This document shows positions 1 to 11,800 of a stretch of 64,000 bases of DNA, piece after piece. How positions within the stretch are numbered: the stretch's first letter is position 1; every line of letters begins with the position of its first letter. Source of the DNA: Marvania coccoides (Eukaryota > Chlorophyta > Trebouxiophyceae > Chlorellales > Chlorellaceae); assembly GCA_963854735.1 (NCBI GenBank), contig OY978108.1:558001-622000 (forward strand), in the 5' to 3' direction. Position numbers and translations under genes: made by a program. The notes under the pieces are model-generated. The model was not told the DNA's origin and searched no databases. It saw only the letters and a program-made list of their open reading frames with translations.

Positions 1-320
1 GCATTGTGAAGACTCCCGGTGGCAAGCTGCAGTTCCAGCTCCTCAAAAAGAAGACCTCGCACCCCACCTGCCCCGTGTCTGGCCAGCGCCTCAACGGCCT
101 CCCCGCCCTCCGCCCCAACACCCTCACCAAGCTCAGCAAGAAGAACAAGACTGTCCACCGTGCCTATGGTGGCCATCTTGCGGCGTCTGTGGTGAAGGAG
201 CGCATCGTGCGCGCCTTCCTGGTGGAGGAGCAGAAGATCGTGAAGAAGGTGCTCAAGCTGCAGGCGGCCAAGGAGGCGGCGGCGGCGCGCCAGGCGGCGG
301 CCAAGGGCAAGAAGAAGTGA
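1..320 (+). CDS. RPL34: 60S ribosomal protein eL34 (5' truncated by window)
   Basis: The last 105 or so codons of cytosolic large-subunit protein eL34; the N-terminal exon(s) lie left of the window and the frame is open from base 3. The family core is visible as HRAYGG and [20 protein letters not shown], with a lysine/alanine-rich C-terminal tail ending in KGKKK. As in plant eL34 (and unlike the animal protein) the second pair of zinc-ligand cysteines is missing: HLAASVV stands where animals have a CxxC. The stop is TGA at 318-320. The family assignment is certain; the start codon cannot be seen. Confidence 0.95.
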   Translation, partial: IVKTPGGKLQFQLLKKKTSHPTCPVSGQRLNGLPALRPNTLTKLSKKNKTVHRAYGGHLAASVVKERIVRAFLVEEQKIVKKVLKLQAAKEAAAARQAAAKGKKK

Positions 321-831
321 TCGGCGGCGGAATTTTTCATTGAAAACCAACTAGTATTATGAAAACCATAATACGATACTTGTAAAGCGGCTCTACCAAT
401 TGCTGGGCGTGGTGTGTGGATTTGTTCTAGTATTTGAGGTGGAGAAAGGGGGATGGGGAGAAGGGCGGTGGGATTTTTCTAAGCACGGTTATAATTCGTT
501 GGCAGCTTGGAGGAGAGAAGCGCGCTGCGCTACGCAGGGTGGTGTCCATTTGGGGTTTTCAGCACTCAGCGTCTTTCAGCGACAGCACAGTTCCTCAGCG
601 GCGGGTTTTTCCCCACGCCAGGCTAGCGCTCCTCGTCATTCAGCGGCCTCCTCAGCGACTCAGGCCAGCGGGTAGCTGTACCCTCGTCTCCTCAGCATCT
701 CCACTGCTCCTCACACGTCCTCACGCGACTTCTAGCCATGCTTTTTGAGCTTGGAGTGAAAGAAAAGCAGGCACATTCATTTTTAATATTTTTATTAAAG
801 TTTTTTATTTTACTTCTCAAGAATTCGCAAG
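321..831. other. intergenic, 3' UTR of RPL34 and upstream region of the BCH-domain gene
   Basis: I see no gene here. A purine-rich stretch (about 434-475) is followed by a GC-rich block (about 555-700) with at least six scattered copies of TCAGC, several as CTCAGCG. An AT-rich segment (about 778-812) then lies just before the next start codon. The TCAGC cluster may be promoter-proximal regulatory sequence of the gene starting at 832; no assignable factor site was recognised. Confidence 0.4.
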
Positions 832-3127
832 ATGGAGCCCTCCTCCAGCAACGAGAAAGGGTCCAGCGTGGAGAACGTGCGCATAGATAACGGAGTTCTC
901 GCATCTGAGGCCCAGCTGTCCCCCCGCGTTAGCACGGCCGGCACCGACGATGCCTCGCACCACAAGAAGGAACAGCAGGTGTACAACCACGAGAACTACG
1001 GCAAGGAGGACTACAGCGCACCTGGGCTGGACTCTATGCATTGGGGAGGTGTTCAGAGCAAAAAAGAGTGGGACCAGCGCTCCATAGCCAGCTCGATGAA
1101 CGCGGAGAAGGACGACAAGTCGATTTACGAGGAGCCAGCTGTGGGCGCTGTGGAAGGTGAACTAACTTGCAAATTTTGGAAATTTTGATCTCACACCCAC
1201 ACCTCCAAATCAACGCCCTCCCACCCCCTCCTCCACCCCGCAGAGACGGAAGAGACCCAGCAGGAGGACGACGACGATGAAGAGGAGCCCGAGGAGATCG
1301 TACTCACCCAGAGCGAGCTCTTACCTGACGATGGTGAACACGCGGCCAATAGCGCACAGAACGGCACAGCCTCCCACGAAAAGGCCTCCAGCCAGTCCCA
1401 GGCGGCCCTCGCCCCCGCCTCGCTGGCCCCCTCCGTGGTGGACGCCGAGGGATCAATCTCAGTGCAGCCGGCCTCTGAGAGTGGCGACCTGGAGAACGTG
1501 GCGCTGGACGGCAGCGCGGCCACAGCCACTGGTGCCATCCCCGTACCTTCCAGGGGGGACATTTCAGAGGAAGGAGCTCAAATGCCCGCAGGCTCCTCCG
1601 CCGCTGCCAGCCCCCGCTCTCTCGGCTTCCCTGCCTCTCCCATGTCCCGCGCGAGCGCCAGCGACTTCGACGGCATGCACGGCTCCCCGCCCGTGCAACA
1701 ACAGCGCGCCAAAAGCGGTACAGCTGGCGCCTCAGAGCCGTACCGCTCTTCGGTTATGCGGAGCATTGTGGTGGCCGGCGGCGAAGAGGAGGAAAGCGCG
1801 AACGCGGCTGGCAGCAGCGATGGTCAGGGCGGCGCGGGCGAGGACCGCGGTTCCTCGGTGGTCAGCGTCATCGGCAGCGACAGCGTGGCCCCATCAATAT
1901 CCGAATCAACTTTTGCCGCAGCCGCCGCCGCCCCCGTCCCCACAGTCGTCGCAGTGCCTGAGATAGAAGAAACTAACGACGGGGAAGCCGCCGCAGCTTG
2001 GGGAGACGCCAAAGCGCAGCAGCAGGCCGGCAGCAAGTCCCAGTCGGCTGCCTTTCCGCTGTCGGCAGCAGAGGCAGCGGCGGTCACTGCTGTAGCGACG
2101 GGCGCGGCGTCCGCGGACGACATGCAGACCATCCCGGTGTCTGCCTCCGCTGGAGAGCTCAAGGTGGAGCCTCTGGAGGTGGAGACAAACGCTGCTGGAG
2201 TTTCTTCCCCTGCCGATGGCACAGGGCCGCCAGCCAATGCCGTGCCCCCTCCCGGGGCGCTGGTGCGGGTGGACATGGGCGCTGCATGGGTAAGAACCTG
2301 CTTTACAGATTTTATCCACCTTTGTAACCCCTCTTTCTCCTGGTAACATATTTACATTACTTTGCATCGTCATTTTCCCCCATTTTTTCCCTCTTGCTGA
2401 AGGAGGAAGCCTTCAAGGGTCTGTTGTACTGCGATGGCGTGGATTCTCTGGGCCGACCGGTGGTGGTCCTCAACGCGGATGCCGTCCCGCCTCGCATGCG
2501 GCAATCAGCACTGACCTATGTCAAGGCGCACCTGGAGCCGCTGGTGAACTCAGGTGAGAGGCGATATAGCGTATTTATTCGCTGCTTTTACATTGAGTGT
2601 AGCCTGTTCATTCAATTTCCTGGCGGGCGCCCCGATAAAATATTCAACCCAAACAGACTTCTTATTATTATTAGTGTGGGGAGGGGTTTAAACCACTTTC
2701 AAAATTAGCCAAATTTACTTTATTATCGACACTATTCGTATATATGACTAACCCAATACGCTCAAATGCACACTGTTTTAATACTACAGGCCATTATGTC
2801 ATCGTATTCACTGCCCGCAAAGCCAAGCTCCCTTCGCTGTGGATCATGGGCGCCTACCAGGCCCTCCCCCGCCCGTACCGCAAGAACGTGCAGTACGTGG
2901 TTTTGGTGCGGCCGTCAGGCTTCCTGCGTGCCGTGCTGGCGTTCATGCGGCCCTTCGTTTCGCGTAAAGCGGGGCGCAAAATTAAGACGATAGACGCGCT
3001 GGAAGAGATCGGGGAGGCCACTGGCGGGGAGGTGGTGCTAACGCACCTCGGGGCGCAGTTCATGGCGGCGGACGCGGCCGCGCAGGCGGCGGAGGAGAGC
3101 GCCGCGGCAGCAGCGGCTGGGCCGTGA
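832..3127 (+). CDS. CRAL-TRIO/BCH-domain (Sec14-like) protein with long disordered N-terminus
   Basis: Four exons: 832-1156, 1244-2289, 2403-2553, 2790-3127, giving 619 aa with frame kept at every junction. Residues 1 to about 457 are low-complexity and acidic or alanine/serine-rich, probably disordered. The C-terminal 160 residues form a divergent CRAL-TRIO fold of the BCH type (as in BNIP2, ARHGAP1 and GDAP2): YCDGVDSLGRPVVVLNA, then HYVIVFTARK, LPSLWIMGAYQALPRPYRKN and RPSGFLRAVLAFMRPFVSRK. Family members bind small GTPases or lipids and often sit on membranes; the partner here is unknown. Two overlapping AATAAA hexamers (3137-3142, 3141-3146) follow the stop closely. The domain call is strong, the biological role open. 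Confidence 0.8.
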
Positions 3128-3136
3128 AGTGGAGAT

Positions 3137-3146
3137 AATAAATAAA
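3137..3146 (+). promoter_or_regulatory. polyadenylation signal candidates (overlapping AATAAA)
   Basis: Two overlapping AATAAA hexamers begin 10 nt after the stop codon at 3127. They are unusually close to the stop, so the longer 3' UTR to about 3250 may use a later, unrecognised signal. Similar AATAAA motifs lie downstream of several other plus-strand genes in the window. Confidence 0.45.
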
Positions 3147-3353
3147 TTGATCTTGGGATAAACTGATGTGGGAGGGAGAGTGCGAGTTTTTTCTCCTTTT
3201 TTAAATCGTTCTTTTCCGAAAACGCGTATCATATTTTTGTGCTTACTTTTTTTAAATACTTTTTCCCCTTGCCTTTCAGATTTCAGAAAGCTATCGTGCC
3301 TTCAATTCTAAAAAATATTTGTAGACTGCTTTAACATTTAGTAACAACGCGAT

Positions 3354-5569
3354 ATGGATGAGGATGAGCTTCTCGCTCGCAGGCTGCAGGTATATATAAA
3401 AAATCAAGATTTCGATCACAAAACTGTTTTCTCGCATTTATTGAGAACCAAGGGACCGAAACACTCTCATATCGCTGTAATACAGACCGAAGAAGACGCA
3501 GCGGCCGCTTTGGCCTTCAGCTCTCTCCATGTCGCCCAGGCGGCATCGCCCTTCTCCCAGCACCAAGGCCACGCTTCCTTCACCTCCCAAATTGATTCTG
3601 GCATTAAAAAAGTGCTCGCCTACGAGGATGATCTCGCTCAGGCCCTGGCGTTGAGCGTTATGGACCTTTGCGCCATGCAGCAGCGGGCGGAGGAGCAGTC
3701 GGCGTTAAGCACGCTCCTGGAGGAAGACCCGCCGCTGGCAGTGGAGGACGCGCTCGCTCTGGAGCTCCTGAAGTGGTTCAAACTGGAGGGGTTCTTTCGG
3801 TGGACGGACCAACCGCCGTGCAACGGCTGTGCCAACCCTAAAACGCGGGCGGTGAGGACGGAGCCACCCAATGCAGAAGAAGCGGAATTTGGGGCTGGGC
3901 GGACCGAGTTGTACGCGTGTGGGGTGTGCGGTACATTTACGCGGTTTCCGCGGTACAACGACCCTGTGAAGTTGCTGGAAACTAGGACAGGACGGTGTGG
4001 GTAAGTTTTGGCGGAGGGTGGATTTTTATTTTTGTTACTTTTTTTTTGCTTTTTCTACTGAAAAATAAGCTAGAAATAGAATACAGAAATTAAAATGTGA
4101 AATGCAATGGTGCCTAATACTTCTGTTTTTAACTTATTTTTTTTTTAACCTTCGAAGGGAGTGGGCAAATTGCTTCTGCCTGTGCTGCCGTGCCGCAGGC
4201 CTCGATGCGCGGCTGGTTCTGGACTGGACTGACCACATCTGGGTGGAGTACTACTCCGCTGTTCTGGGCAGATGGGTGCACATGGATCCGTGCGAAGCAG
4301 CGGCAGGCAAGCAAATTATTGATTCCTTCTGTCCCTTTAATTCTTCGTTTCCATCCATACATTTTCCCTCAACTTTCCTTGCCCAAACCCCCACAACTAC
4401 CATTCATAATTTCATCATGCTACTGGTCATCTTCCATATAACTTTGGCCTCGTTTTTTTCCCTTCAGACAAGCCGCTGCTGTATGAGGTTGGCTGGGGGA
4501 AGAAGCTGAGCTACCTCGTGGCTGTTGGGCGGGACGGCGTGGATGACGTAACGCAGCGGTACACTATGCAGTACGATGACGTAATGCGCCGCCGCCCGTT
4601 GGAAGAGAGCTGGGTGGCAGGCTGCATTCAGAGGGCCTCCGCCGGTCTCAGGCACGTATTAAGTTAAATTTGCGCATTAACCGTTGTTTATCGAACATAG
4701 ATTTGAAGCAGCACGCATAAATGGACTAAATTTGACTGCTCTCCCCCCCATAAATCTCTCAATTTTCCAGGGCAAATCTTTCTACGGAAGAGCGCCGGCG
4801 GCTGGAGGCCCGCTCAGCTGCGGATGCAGCAGCGATGGCAGCCGCCTGCCGCGCTCCCCAGTCGGTGGAAGCCCTCGCGGCGCTGCCTGGGCGGCAAACG
4901 GGCTCAGCGGATTGGGTATCATCTCGCGGAGAAGGCGGCAGCGGCGGCGGAGGCAGCAGAAATAATACGATGACGTGCAGTGCACACCGCCCCGCTGCTG
5001 CCGCCCCAACAACGCGTTACCGCCGGACAAAACTCTGCACTACAGCAGCAGTACCGCCATCTTCAGCAACAGGAGACGCACACATGGATCTTTCTTTTTC
5101 TGGCAACAGCAATGCGACAACGCCGCAACGAATTTCTGGCGGAGTAGCCAGGGCCTCTGGAGAGAACGCGCCAGGGGAGACGGCTGATTTTGCGTTCGAT
5201 GGCGATTTGGGCACAAAATGGCTGGATTTCGGGGGGTGCAAGCGGGACACCTCATGGCTGGAATACCGCCTCTTGCCATCACATACGGCAGTTGTACTGC
5301 AGCAGTACGCGCTTGTCTCGGCCAATGACGCCCCTGAGCGCGACCCAGAGCATGTCATGGTGGAAGCGTGGGACGAAAGGGGAGCGAAATGGGTGGCAGT
5401 GGATGAGAGAGCGGGTTTGAGGTTTTCGGGACGTGGAAGAAAGTTAAAGATGGCGGTGGGGGGGGAGAAAATAGCCACCAGGCGGTGGCGGTTGAGGATT
5501 TTGTCGGTCCTGCACTCTGAGAGGGCGAACTCGACGCAGTTGGGGGGGTGGGAGTTGTTTGGAAGTTGA
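3354..5569 (+). CDS. PNG1: Peptide:N-glycanase (cytosolic deglycosylating enzyme)
   Basis: Exons 3354-4000, 4158-4306, 4468-4651, 4771-5569; 592 aa. The enzyme removes N-glycans from misfolded ER glycoproteins in the cytosol during ERAD. The transglutaminase-like core has its whole triad: Cys in RCGEWANCF (split by intron 1), His in DHIWVEYYS, Asp in RWVHMDPCE. Zinc-binding pairs CNGC and CGVC precede it. After a linker containing [12 protein letters not shown], the C-terminal 150 residues ([13 protein letters not shown] to LGGWELFGS) match the galactose-binding-like domain of plant PNG1. There is no N-terminal PUB domain, as in plants. Introns 2 and 3 must use GC donors (GCAAGC at 4307, GCACGT at 4652); the nearest GT alternative for intron 3 breaks the frame. 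AATAAA lies at 5731. Confidence 0.95.
4307..4467 (+). other. GC-AG intron 2 of PNG1
   Basis: The exon ends GGCAG and the intron begins GCAAGC; the acceptor is TTCAG at 4463-4467. The junction restores [17 protein letters not shown], which matches the PNG1 family across the splice. No GT donor nearby gives this join. Confidence 0.85.
4652..4770 (+). other. GC-AG intron 3 of PNG1
   Basis: The donor is GCACGT after CTCAG, and the acceptor TTCCAG ends at 4770. The downstream exon must be read in the frame that gives [14 protein letters not shown] and then the family motif ALPGRQTGS, which requires two bases left over from the upstream exon. The GT at 4656 gives the wrong phase. Confidence 0.75.
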
Positions 5570-6114
5570 GAGGCGGTGACGGTGGTCTTCTGTAATTAAG
5601 AACGTAGCTTAGATGAAGAAATGTTAGTAAGAGAAGCACCGGCAACATGCATCGGGGGTGAAAGTACCTACTCAATAATCTGCCCCCTGCCCCGCGTGCT
5701 ACGAGCCCGCTTCGCTCCTGTAAGGAGCTAAATAAAGGGGTCGCTTTCATCTTTAGCGCTTTCATCTTAGCAGCCTGAGAACAATAGTCAATGAGAATTT
5801 AATAGCTTAAGGACGTAGTAATCATTTTTGCACCCGCGAGGGCTCTGTTTCCGTGTTGCTTTCGATGACGCCCGTATGATTTTTCGCAAGATTTGAGCTT
5901 TTTCGCTGTTCGGTTTTCCCAATCATACTTACATACTATCTATTGTTTAAGGGGCGCCTGAATTTGGAATTGTCGGCTCTCTGCAGCCCCCCTAATAGCA
6001 CAAATATCTCATGACAACGCGATAGTCCTTCGTCTCTCTTTCACAATTGTTCGCTACAAGTATATAATTTCGTCGTTATCTTGCTGCTGCGCTAGGAAAT
6101 CCAGGCGGTGAGAG
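5570..6114. promoter_or_regulatory. intergenic: PNG1 3' UTR and upstream region of the LicD-like gene
   Basis: There is no coding potential. AATAAA at 5731-5736 probably ends PNG1. A TATATAAT box at 6061-6068 lies 47 bp upstream of the next ATG (6115), a plausible TATA element or AT-rich initiator region; nothing else was recognised. Confidence 0.4.
6061..6068 (+). promoter_or_regulatory. candidate TATA element of the LicD-like gene
   Basis: TATATAAT starts 54 bp upstream of the ATG at 6115. If functional, the 5' UTR would be very short. No supporting motif was seen. Confidence 0.3.
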
Positions 6115-7190
6115 ATGGCACGACGAAAAATTGAGACCATTTTGCTGGGTGCTGCGTTGTGCAGCATGATAGCATTCAGAGCATACGTGTGGCGGTCGAC
6201 GACCCATTACTACCCCGAGACCATGTGTCTGATGCCATCCGACGACAGCGTCGCGCGGATGTCTCGCGACTCCCTCCCCATGCAGTTTTCCCGATCGTCA
6301 CTCCCTTACACAACCTGTGCAAACTTGACTCGCACCTCGTTGTCGGAAGAAAACGTCACCAACGCCCGGCAAGAGTGGTTTAGCGTGTTTTATAAGAAAA
6401 TCGACGACGTTTTCAAGCGAAACTCTATCCCTTATTGGTTAGAGCGCGGGTCGTTAATTGGCTGGGCGAGAGAGTGCAGCGTGCTGGACCTGGACCACGA
6501 CATAGACATTGGCGTGTGGTACCACCACTACTCGCCACAGTTGGAAACGGAGCTGCAGCAGGAGCTGTCGCCGTATTTTAGCAGATTTCGTGAGCGCGGG
6601 TGCTACGGGCATGGGCCCAATGGCACCAATATTCGCTGCCACCAACGAATAGCACAGGTATGAGACATATTATTTCTTCTGCAACTCGGCGAATTTTTGC
6701 TTAATTTTGCTGCTTTTTAACATCCTGAAATATAAATATCTGTGCTGACGTTGTCACCCATTTTCGCCCGCAGCTGGATGGAAACTACGACCGATTTATT
6801 CTACCGGACCGCATTGACATCTTTCTCTGGGAAAGTCCTCGCGACCCGACTTACCCTAAGCCAGAGCGAGAGATTGACCTCATTTATAAGCCCATTTTCA
6901 CGTGCAATTACAGGCAAGCTTCTTGCTCTTTCTCTATTTTTGCATCTAAGGTTCCCACAAAAAATTTGTTGTGTGAAATACATAAGCTTTATTTATTTTT
7001 CCCATTGCATGCGTGCAGGTGCCCTAGGTTTTACTACAGTCAGTATCATTGGGGTGTGGGCAGGGCGCAGTTAAATGGCGTAGAGGTACTGGTGCCCTAT
7101 CCCTGGCTGCCGGCAGTAGTTTCGCGGTTCAGTGGTGACTGGGTGGTCAGCGATAAGCAACACGCACGCAGGAGACAATTGCAGCTCTGA
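6115..7190 (+). CDS. LicD/fukutin-family type II membrane protein (putative phospho-sugar transferase)
   Basis: Exons 6115-6657, 6774-6913, 7019-7190; 284 aa. Residues 5-25 form a hydrophobic signal anchor (ETILLGAALCSMIAFRAYVW), so the catalytic part should face the Golgi or ER lumen. The family signature follows: YWLERGSLIGWARE, then the metal-binding LDLDHDIDIGVW (a DxD-rich motif of the LicD/FKRP nucleotidyltransferase fold), and later RIDIFLWE. The C-terminal RCPRFYYSQYHWGVGR and VEVLVPYPW resemble the family end. Known members transfer phosphocholine (LicD) or ribitol phosphate (fukutin, FKRP); the substrate here cannot be read. Intron 2 has a GC donor (GCAAGC at 6914). Family confident, donor and acceptor molecules unknown. 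Confidence 0.8.
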
Positions 7191-8867
7191 AGTTTGAGAT
7201 CCAACCCTGTTTTTGTTCAAACCTTTATCTTTAGTTTGTTGAGTTTTCCGCTGTTTTATACCCTTTTTTACGACCACCGTACATATGGTCGGCGGCTGCA
7301 GCTTGTCCATGCGTGGGAATATCTTTGGCAGCTGTCATTTAACCCAGTTCCTAATTTTGCTTTTCCATACTCCTTTTTTCTTTTCTGAAGCTTTTTTATC
7401 GGTCGGTGCTACGCGTTCTTTTTCCTTCCGTTTCTTATTCATTTTTACATCCTTTGGTGCAACCTACATTTTAACTGTACAGTTTATTGTACCATTTTTC
7501 TTAGTTCGTGCCCAGCGTGTTTTTTTTGGTATCCATGCAAGATATTTTGCATGTCGGGCATTCTGCGAGGGTTTTGAGAGTTGAGCCTGCTTTCTCCTGC
7601 TAATTAAACCCGTGAATAGGTATACAGCATTGATTGTCTTGATAGTCACTACCGCTCTGACAATTTTTCTTCCCGATAGTTTAGATTTCGTGAATCTCGC
7701 CTGTTCAAATTTGCATGGTAATAGAAATATGCAAAGACAGAGGGCAGACAGCGACATGTGGGGCACGCAGCATTGAGCGCAACTGCTGCTGCAGGGACAA
7801 CACGGCGAGCAGAGGCCGGGGGGTGGTCGGCTCAGTCGGTGAACTCGAAGCCGAATCGTGTGGCGACGTCTTCCTCTCGGGTGGGGACAGCAGCTGAGGG
7901 GAGGGCCTGCTGTCCGTTCAGCCCCCGACCCAAACTCGTCGAAAAGGCCGGCGCTGCAACGCTACAAATACAAACAAACCGTGGTATTCTGGATCTGGTC
8001 GCGGAGCAGGCCCGCGGCACATTTCCGTAGACTTGATTCCTGATCACGACCTGAAAGCTCGCCAGGCTGGGCCACGATGTGGAAGGCAGGCTAAAAACTT
8101 GCAGGGAAACATGTTTGCAATTGTGGGTGAACCCTGGATTGTACCGTGAACCCTGTATTGCAAAGTGGACGTGCTCCAGCCGGTGCAGCGGCATCTCCGC
8201 AAAGTTTGTCAGTCTTCTACTGCCGTCGTGCGGGCAAAGTGCAGCCCCCTGGTGAGCAGCAGCAGTAAGGAGCGAGGTCCCACAGGCTGAACTTTTCCAG
8301 TTATAATTCAAGTTGACGCGCGACAGTGCTGTGGCATTGCGCCGCTGGCAGTTGTATCTCTTCTGCTGGCGCCGTTAGTCTGCCAATAACGCGGCATCAT
8401 TTTTCAGCGCGAACCCGGAATTGCAATTTAGAGAACGCAACGCAAAAGGATTATTAAACTAGACACTTTGGCAGTCGCCTCTGCTGATCCTCGTGCCTTA
8501 CTGATTGCGTTACACTATATAAAAATGATATATGAGCTTTGAGACACGCACAAAATAAAAAGACAAGGGGGAAATACTTCGTACAAAATAAATTCGACTA
8601 CGGGCATATGAAAAAGACTATAATTCTGCATAGTCCATGCATCCAAGGAACCTCTTGGCGGACATGGGATATCCCAAAACTGCAGCGGAGGAAAATTTGT
8701 TTAAATTTGATTGGGTGTTAAAAGAAGATAAAGTCTGGCAGCAAAAATTAAGGATGCCATAAAAAATCACTATGAATGTGGAAATGTTGGTTAATATTAA
8801 AAAAAAAAATTCATGTTTTACTCTGCACATTCATCCTGGTCAAAATATACCCGGTATCGAATAAAAA
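7191..8867. other. 1.7 kb between convergent genes; possible decayed coding island
   Basis: No gene can be supported. A GC-richer island (about 7720-8330) sits between AT-rich flanks; on the minus strand it is open for 159 codons (8311-7832). That product contains IRNQVYGNVPRA but has no motif I recognise and no compelling splice structure. It could be a pseudogene remnant, a transposon scrap, or an unrecognised exon. The rest is AT-rich. Confidence 0.3.
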
Positions 8868-11800
8868 TTACGAGGAGGCCAAGGGCCACACTACCAGTAA
8901 AGCGCCCTCATGCCCGCTCAAAATATCGCGGGGCTGGTTCACAGAGAAACTGCCAGCGCCCAGGTGGGTGCACAGCGGCAGCACCGCTGGTGCCGACATC
9001 TTGGGGCTCATGGCCAGTGCTACTCCCGACTGCTTGACCATCCCCATGTGGGGGCCCTCGAGGCGAGCGCCTGTCTGCTGCGCTTGGACGGCACCGGCCA
9101 GCAGTACGATGTGGCTGCGTTGATGATAGCTGCAAATAAAAAAATACAAGTTTGAGGGTTTATCCTCCGCACAGAGAATAAATAATAAACATTGAATGTC
9201 CAATTGTTATTAAAAATAAAATTATAGGTACAGGATAATCAGACGAAGAGCGCACTTTAAACCAGCCTGAAAAATAAATACAACTCACCGCTGATAAGGC
9301 GCCAGTTGCACGACAGCGGCCTTCCGCAGTCGCCGGCGCATTATCGCCACCGTTCGCTGCCCAAACAGGGTGGCGTGCGTCCACAGCTCCTTGCTATTCA
9401 GCAGCACATTCGCCACAGCAGCCTCTCCCGCAGCTGCAGCCGCTCTTTCTACCACATCTGGCGATGCTCCAGCGTCGCCGCCTGCTACAGCCTCTGCTGC
9501 TGCTCGGTGCGCGGCAGCTGCCAGCTCGCGCTCGCGCTCGATCGCAGCTACCTCCCAGTCACGCGCCAGCTGGCGCACGGCCGAAGTCCGCATGGCCTCC
9601 AGGACATATAGAGCCGCCTCTCGGTGCTGCGATAAAAACGAGCAAACAACAGTTCAAAATCAGGTAACATGCGCTGATACTTTGATTTCCTAAAACAAAG
9701 TGCTGTATTCTTCCTTTTTTCTCAACTAACTTGCCATTTCAGTCAGCATGTGTTTGGACTCTGCGTTGCCTGCTGCAGCCGCAATGCGTGCTTCGGTAAT
9801 CAGCGATTTCGAGAAATTAAACACTAGCACGCCCTTCTGGAGGTGGGATGCCTTGCGGGCGATGGCAGGCGCAGCGCCAGTGGGCAGCTGGGAGCGGTAG
9901 GAGCTAATGCAAGGCAATAATCCCAACACAGAGCCGCTTCCGAGGAACGTATGCTCATTTGTCGCCACGGCGGTACCGTCGTCGTTCTCAGTGGATACCT
10001 GCACCAAGCCTCTGACGACAATCGCGAGCGCTGTGGGGCCCCTGCCCTCCTCATCATCCTGAAAACGAGTGTTTGGAAAAGCAGGAGAAAAACAGGTTAA
10101 AAAAGTCAAATGTAGACCATAATTAAGCGAAAATCAAGAGTTTTATGTCTCTAAGCTTACCTTGGACCACACCACGTCCCCTCCAGCAAACTCCCGCAGC
10201 GTGCCCACGCGCAAAATGCGATCCAGCGTGGCCGGCGCCAGCTCAGAAAAGAAAGGAAGTCCCGCCAGCACGTCCCCAGCACGGGGCCAACCCCAGCGAG
10301 CGGGTCCTGCTGCCACCAGGGCGCGAGACTTGGCCTCGATGGGGTGCGCCATGCGGTCCTTTTCTCCATCGTCGATGACACCAGCAGCAAACATCGCAGC
10401 AACAAAGGCCGATTGCCGGCGCAGTACCGCCATGGCAGCCCTGCATAAAAACAAAATGTAGCAGAAAAGCGCATAAAAAACTGGTTCAGTACTATTAATA
10501 TAATATCTGAATTAGTTGAAATAAGCAGCGTCAATGTATTCCTGCTGCGAGGCTTATTAATAACTCAATCTCCTCCATATATTTGCATTGGATTTCCAAG
10601 ATTCTTACCTGTAGGTCTGAATGGCCTGGAACTGCGAGGGCGCCTCGATCTCACGGTCCACCACAAACCGACTCACCTTTGCCGACTCAGCATTTAGCTC
10701 CTCCAGTAGCACGCTATTGCGCCCCACCTGGCGCAGCCACTGCGACTGGTTGGAGTATGAAAGCGCCATGAAATAGGCTACCGCCACCTCGCAGGAGCGC
10801 AGCATGGCGGTACCGAGGTACGCCCGAGCCCAAGCAGTGCTGGCTTTGACCATGGGGACCGCCACGGTCTGCACGCGCGGAGGGAGGGCGTACGCCACCC
10901 TGCGAAGGTTGTGGAAGACCGAGGCAGCGATGCGAACTCCCCATCTGCACATTAACAAAAAAAACATTCGCGTAAGCGAGTGAAACTGAAGGACACAGAT
11001 CATTATTTGAAGAAAATATTGAGGAGAAGATACCTGTCGCCCAGGCCGCTCAGAATCTCGTCCCACAGCGCCAGCGGCTGCTCGGCGTTGGCGATTGCAG
11101 CGTCGCAAGCGTGGCTCAGCAGCCTCGCCCCCTGCGCACTCAGCAGCCCCTCCGCACGCTTCGCAAACGCGTAGCGCTTCAGTCCCGCAACCAGCCGCGC
11201 CCGTGATTCTGCCACCTCCTCTGCGCTCGGCCCTTCTGCCCCTGCCGCTGCCGCAGGGAACGCTGCAGCAGCGGCGGCGGACGCTGAGCTCTCTACGCCC
11301 CCGCTGGCAGCCCACCAGGAGCCTAGGTCGCTCTCGGTAGGGCGCAGCGGGTCGAGAGGGGATGAAGGCTCTTCTCCTTCTTCTAGGCCTTCAATAGACG
11401 CTGAGAGATCCTTTTCTGCAGGAACTGGGTGAGCTAGCAGCGGCCTATTGACATCGTGCGCCCCTTCCTCTTCTGAGGTGCCCGTGGCAGACCACCACCC
11501 TTCTTCGATTTCAGGGCTAGAGAGGACCCCCAAAGTCAAACGACGCACCCCAACCAGCTGCCCAGAAGCGAAATTGCGCAGCCGGCGGCCACGGCTGCTG
11601 GTGCCGCCGCTGCTGGAGGTATGAGCAGAGCGCAGTGCGCGCTGTACGCCGATTAAAGAGGGCCCTGGCGCGTCGGAGTCGTCGTAAGCTCGAGCGCTGG
11701 CGGAAGAAAGAGCTGCTTGGATGGCAGCATCCAGCTCTGCTTGGTCCCCAGGGTCGATGCTCACTGATTCCAGCATGGTGGGAGGCCTACGTACATGAGC

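Noticed and set aside
4656..4770. GT donor at 4656 for PNG1 intron 3
   Set aside because: It gives a phase that reads the last exon in a non-homologous frame (GKSFYGRAP). Only the GC donor at 4652 restores the PNG1 C-terminal domain.
9731..9734. GT donor (GTTAGT) for SOS1 exon 9
   Set aside because: It leaves one extra base and shifts the next exon out of frame. The GC donor four bases earlier (GCAAGT) keeps the frame, and the total coding length then divides by three.
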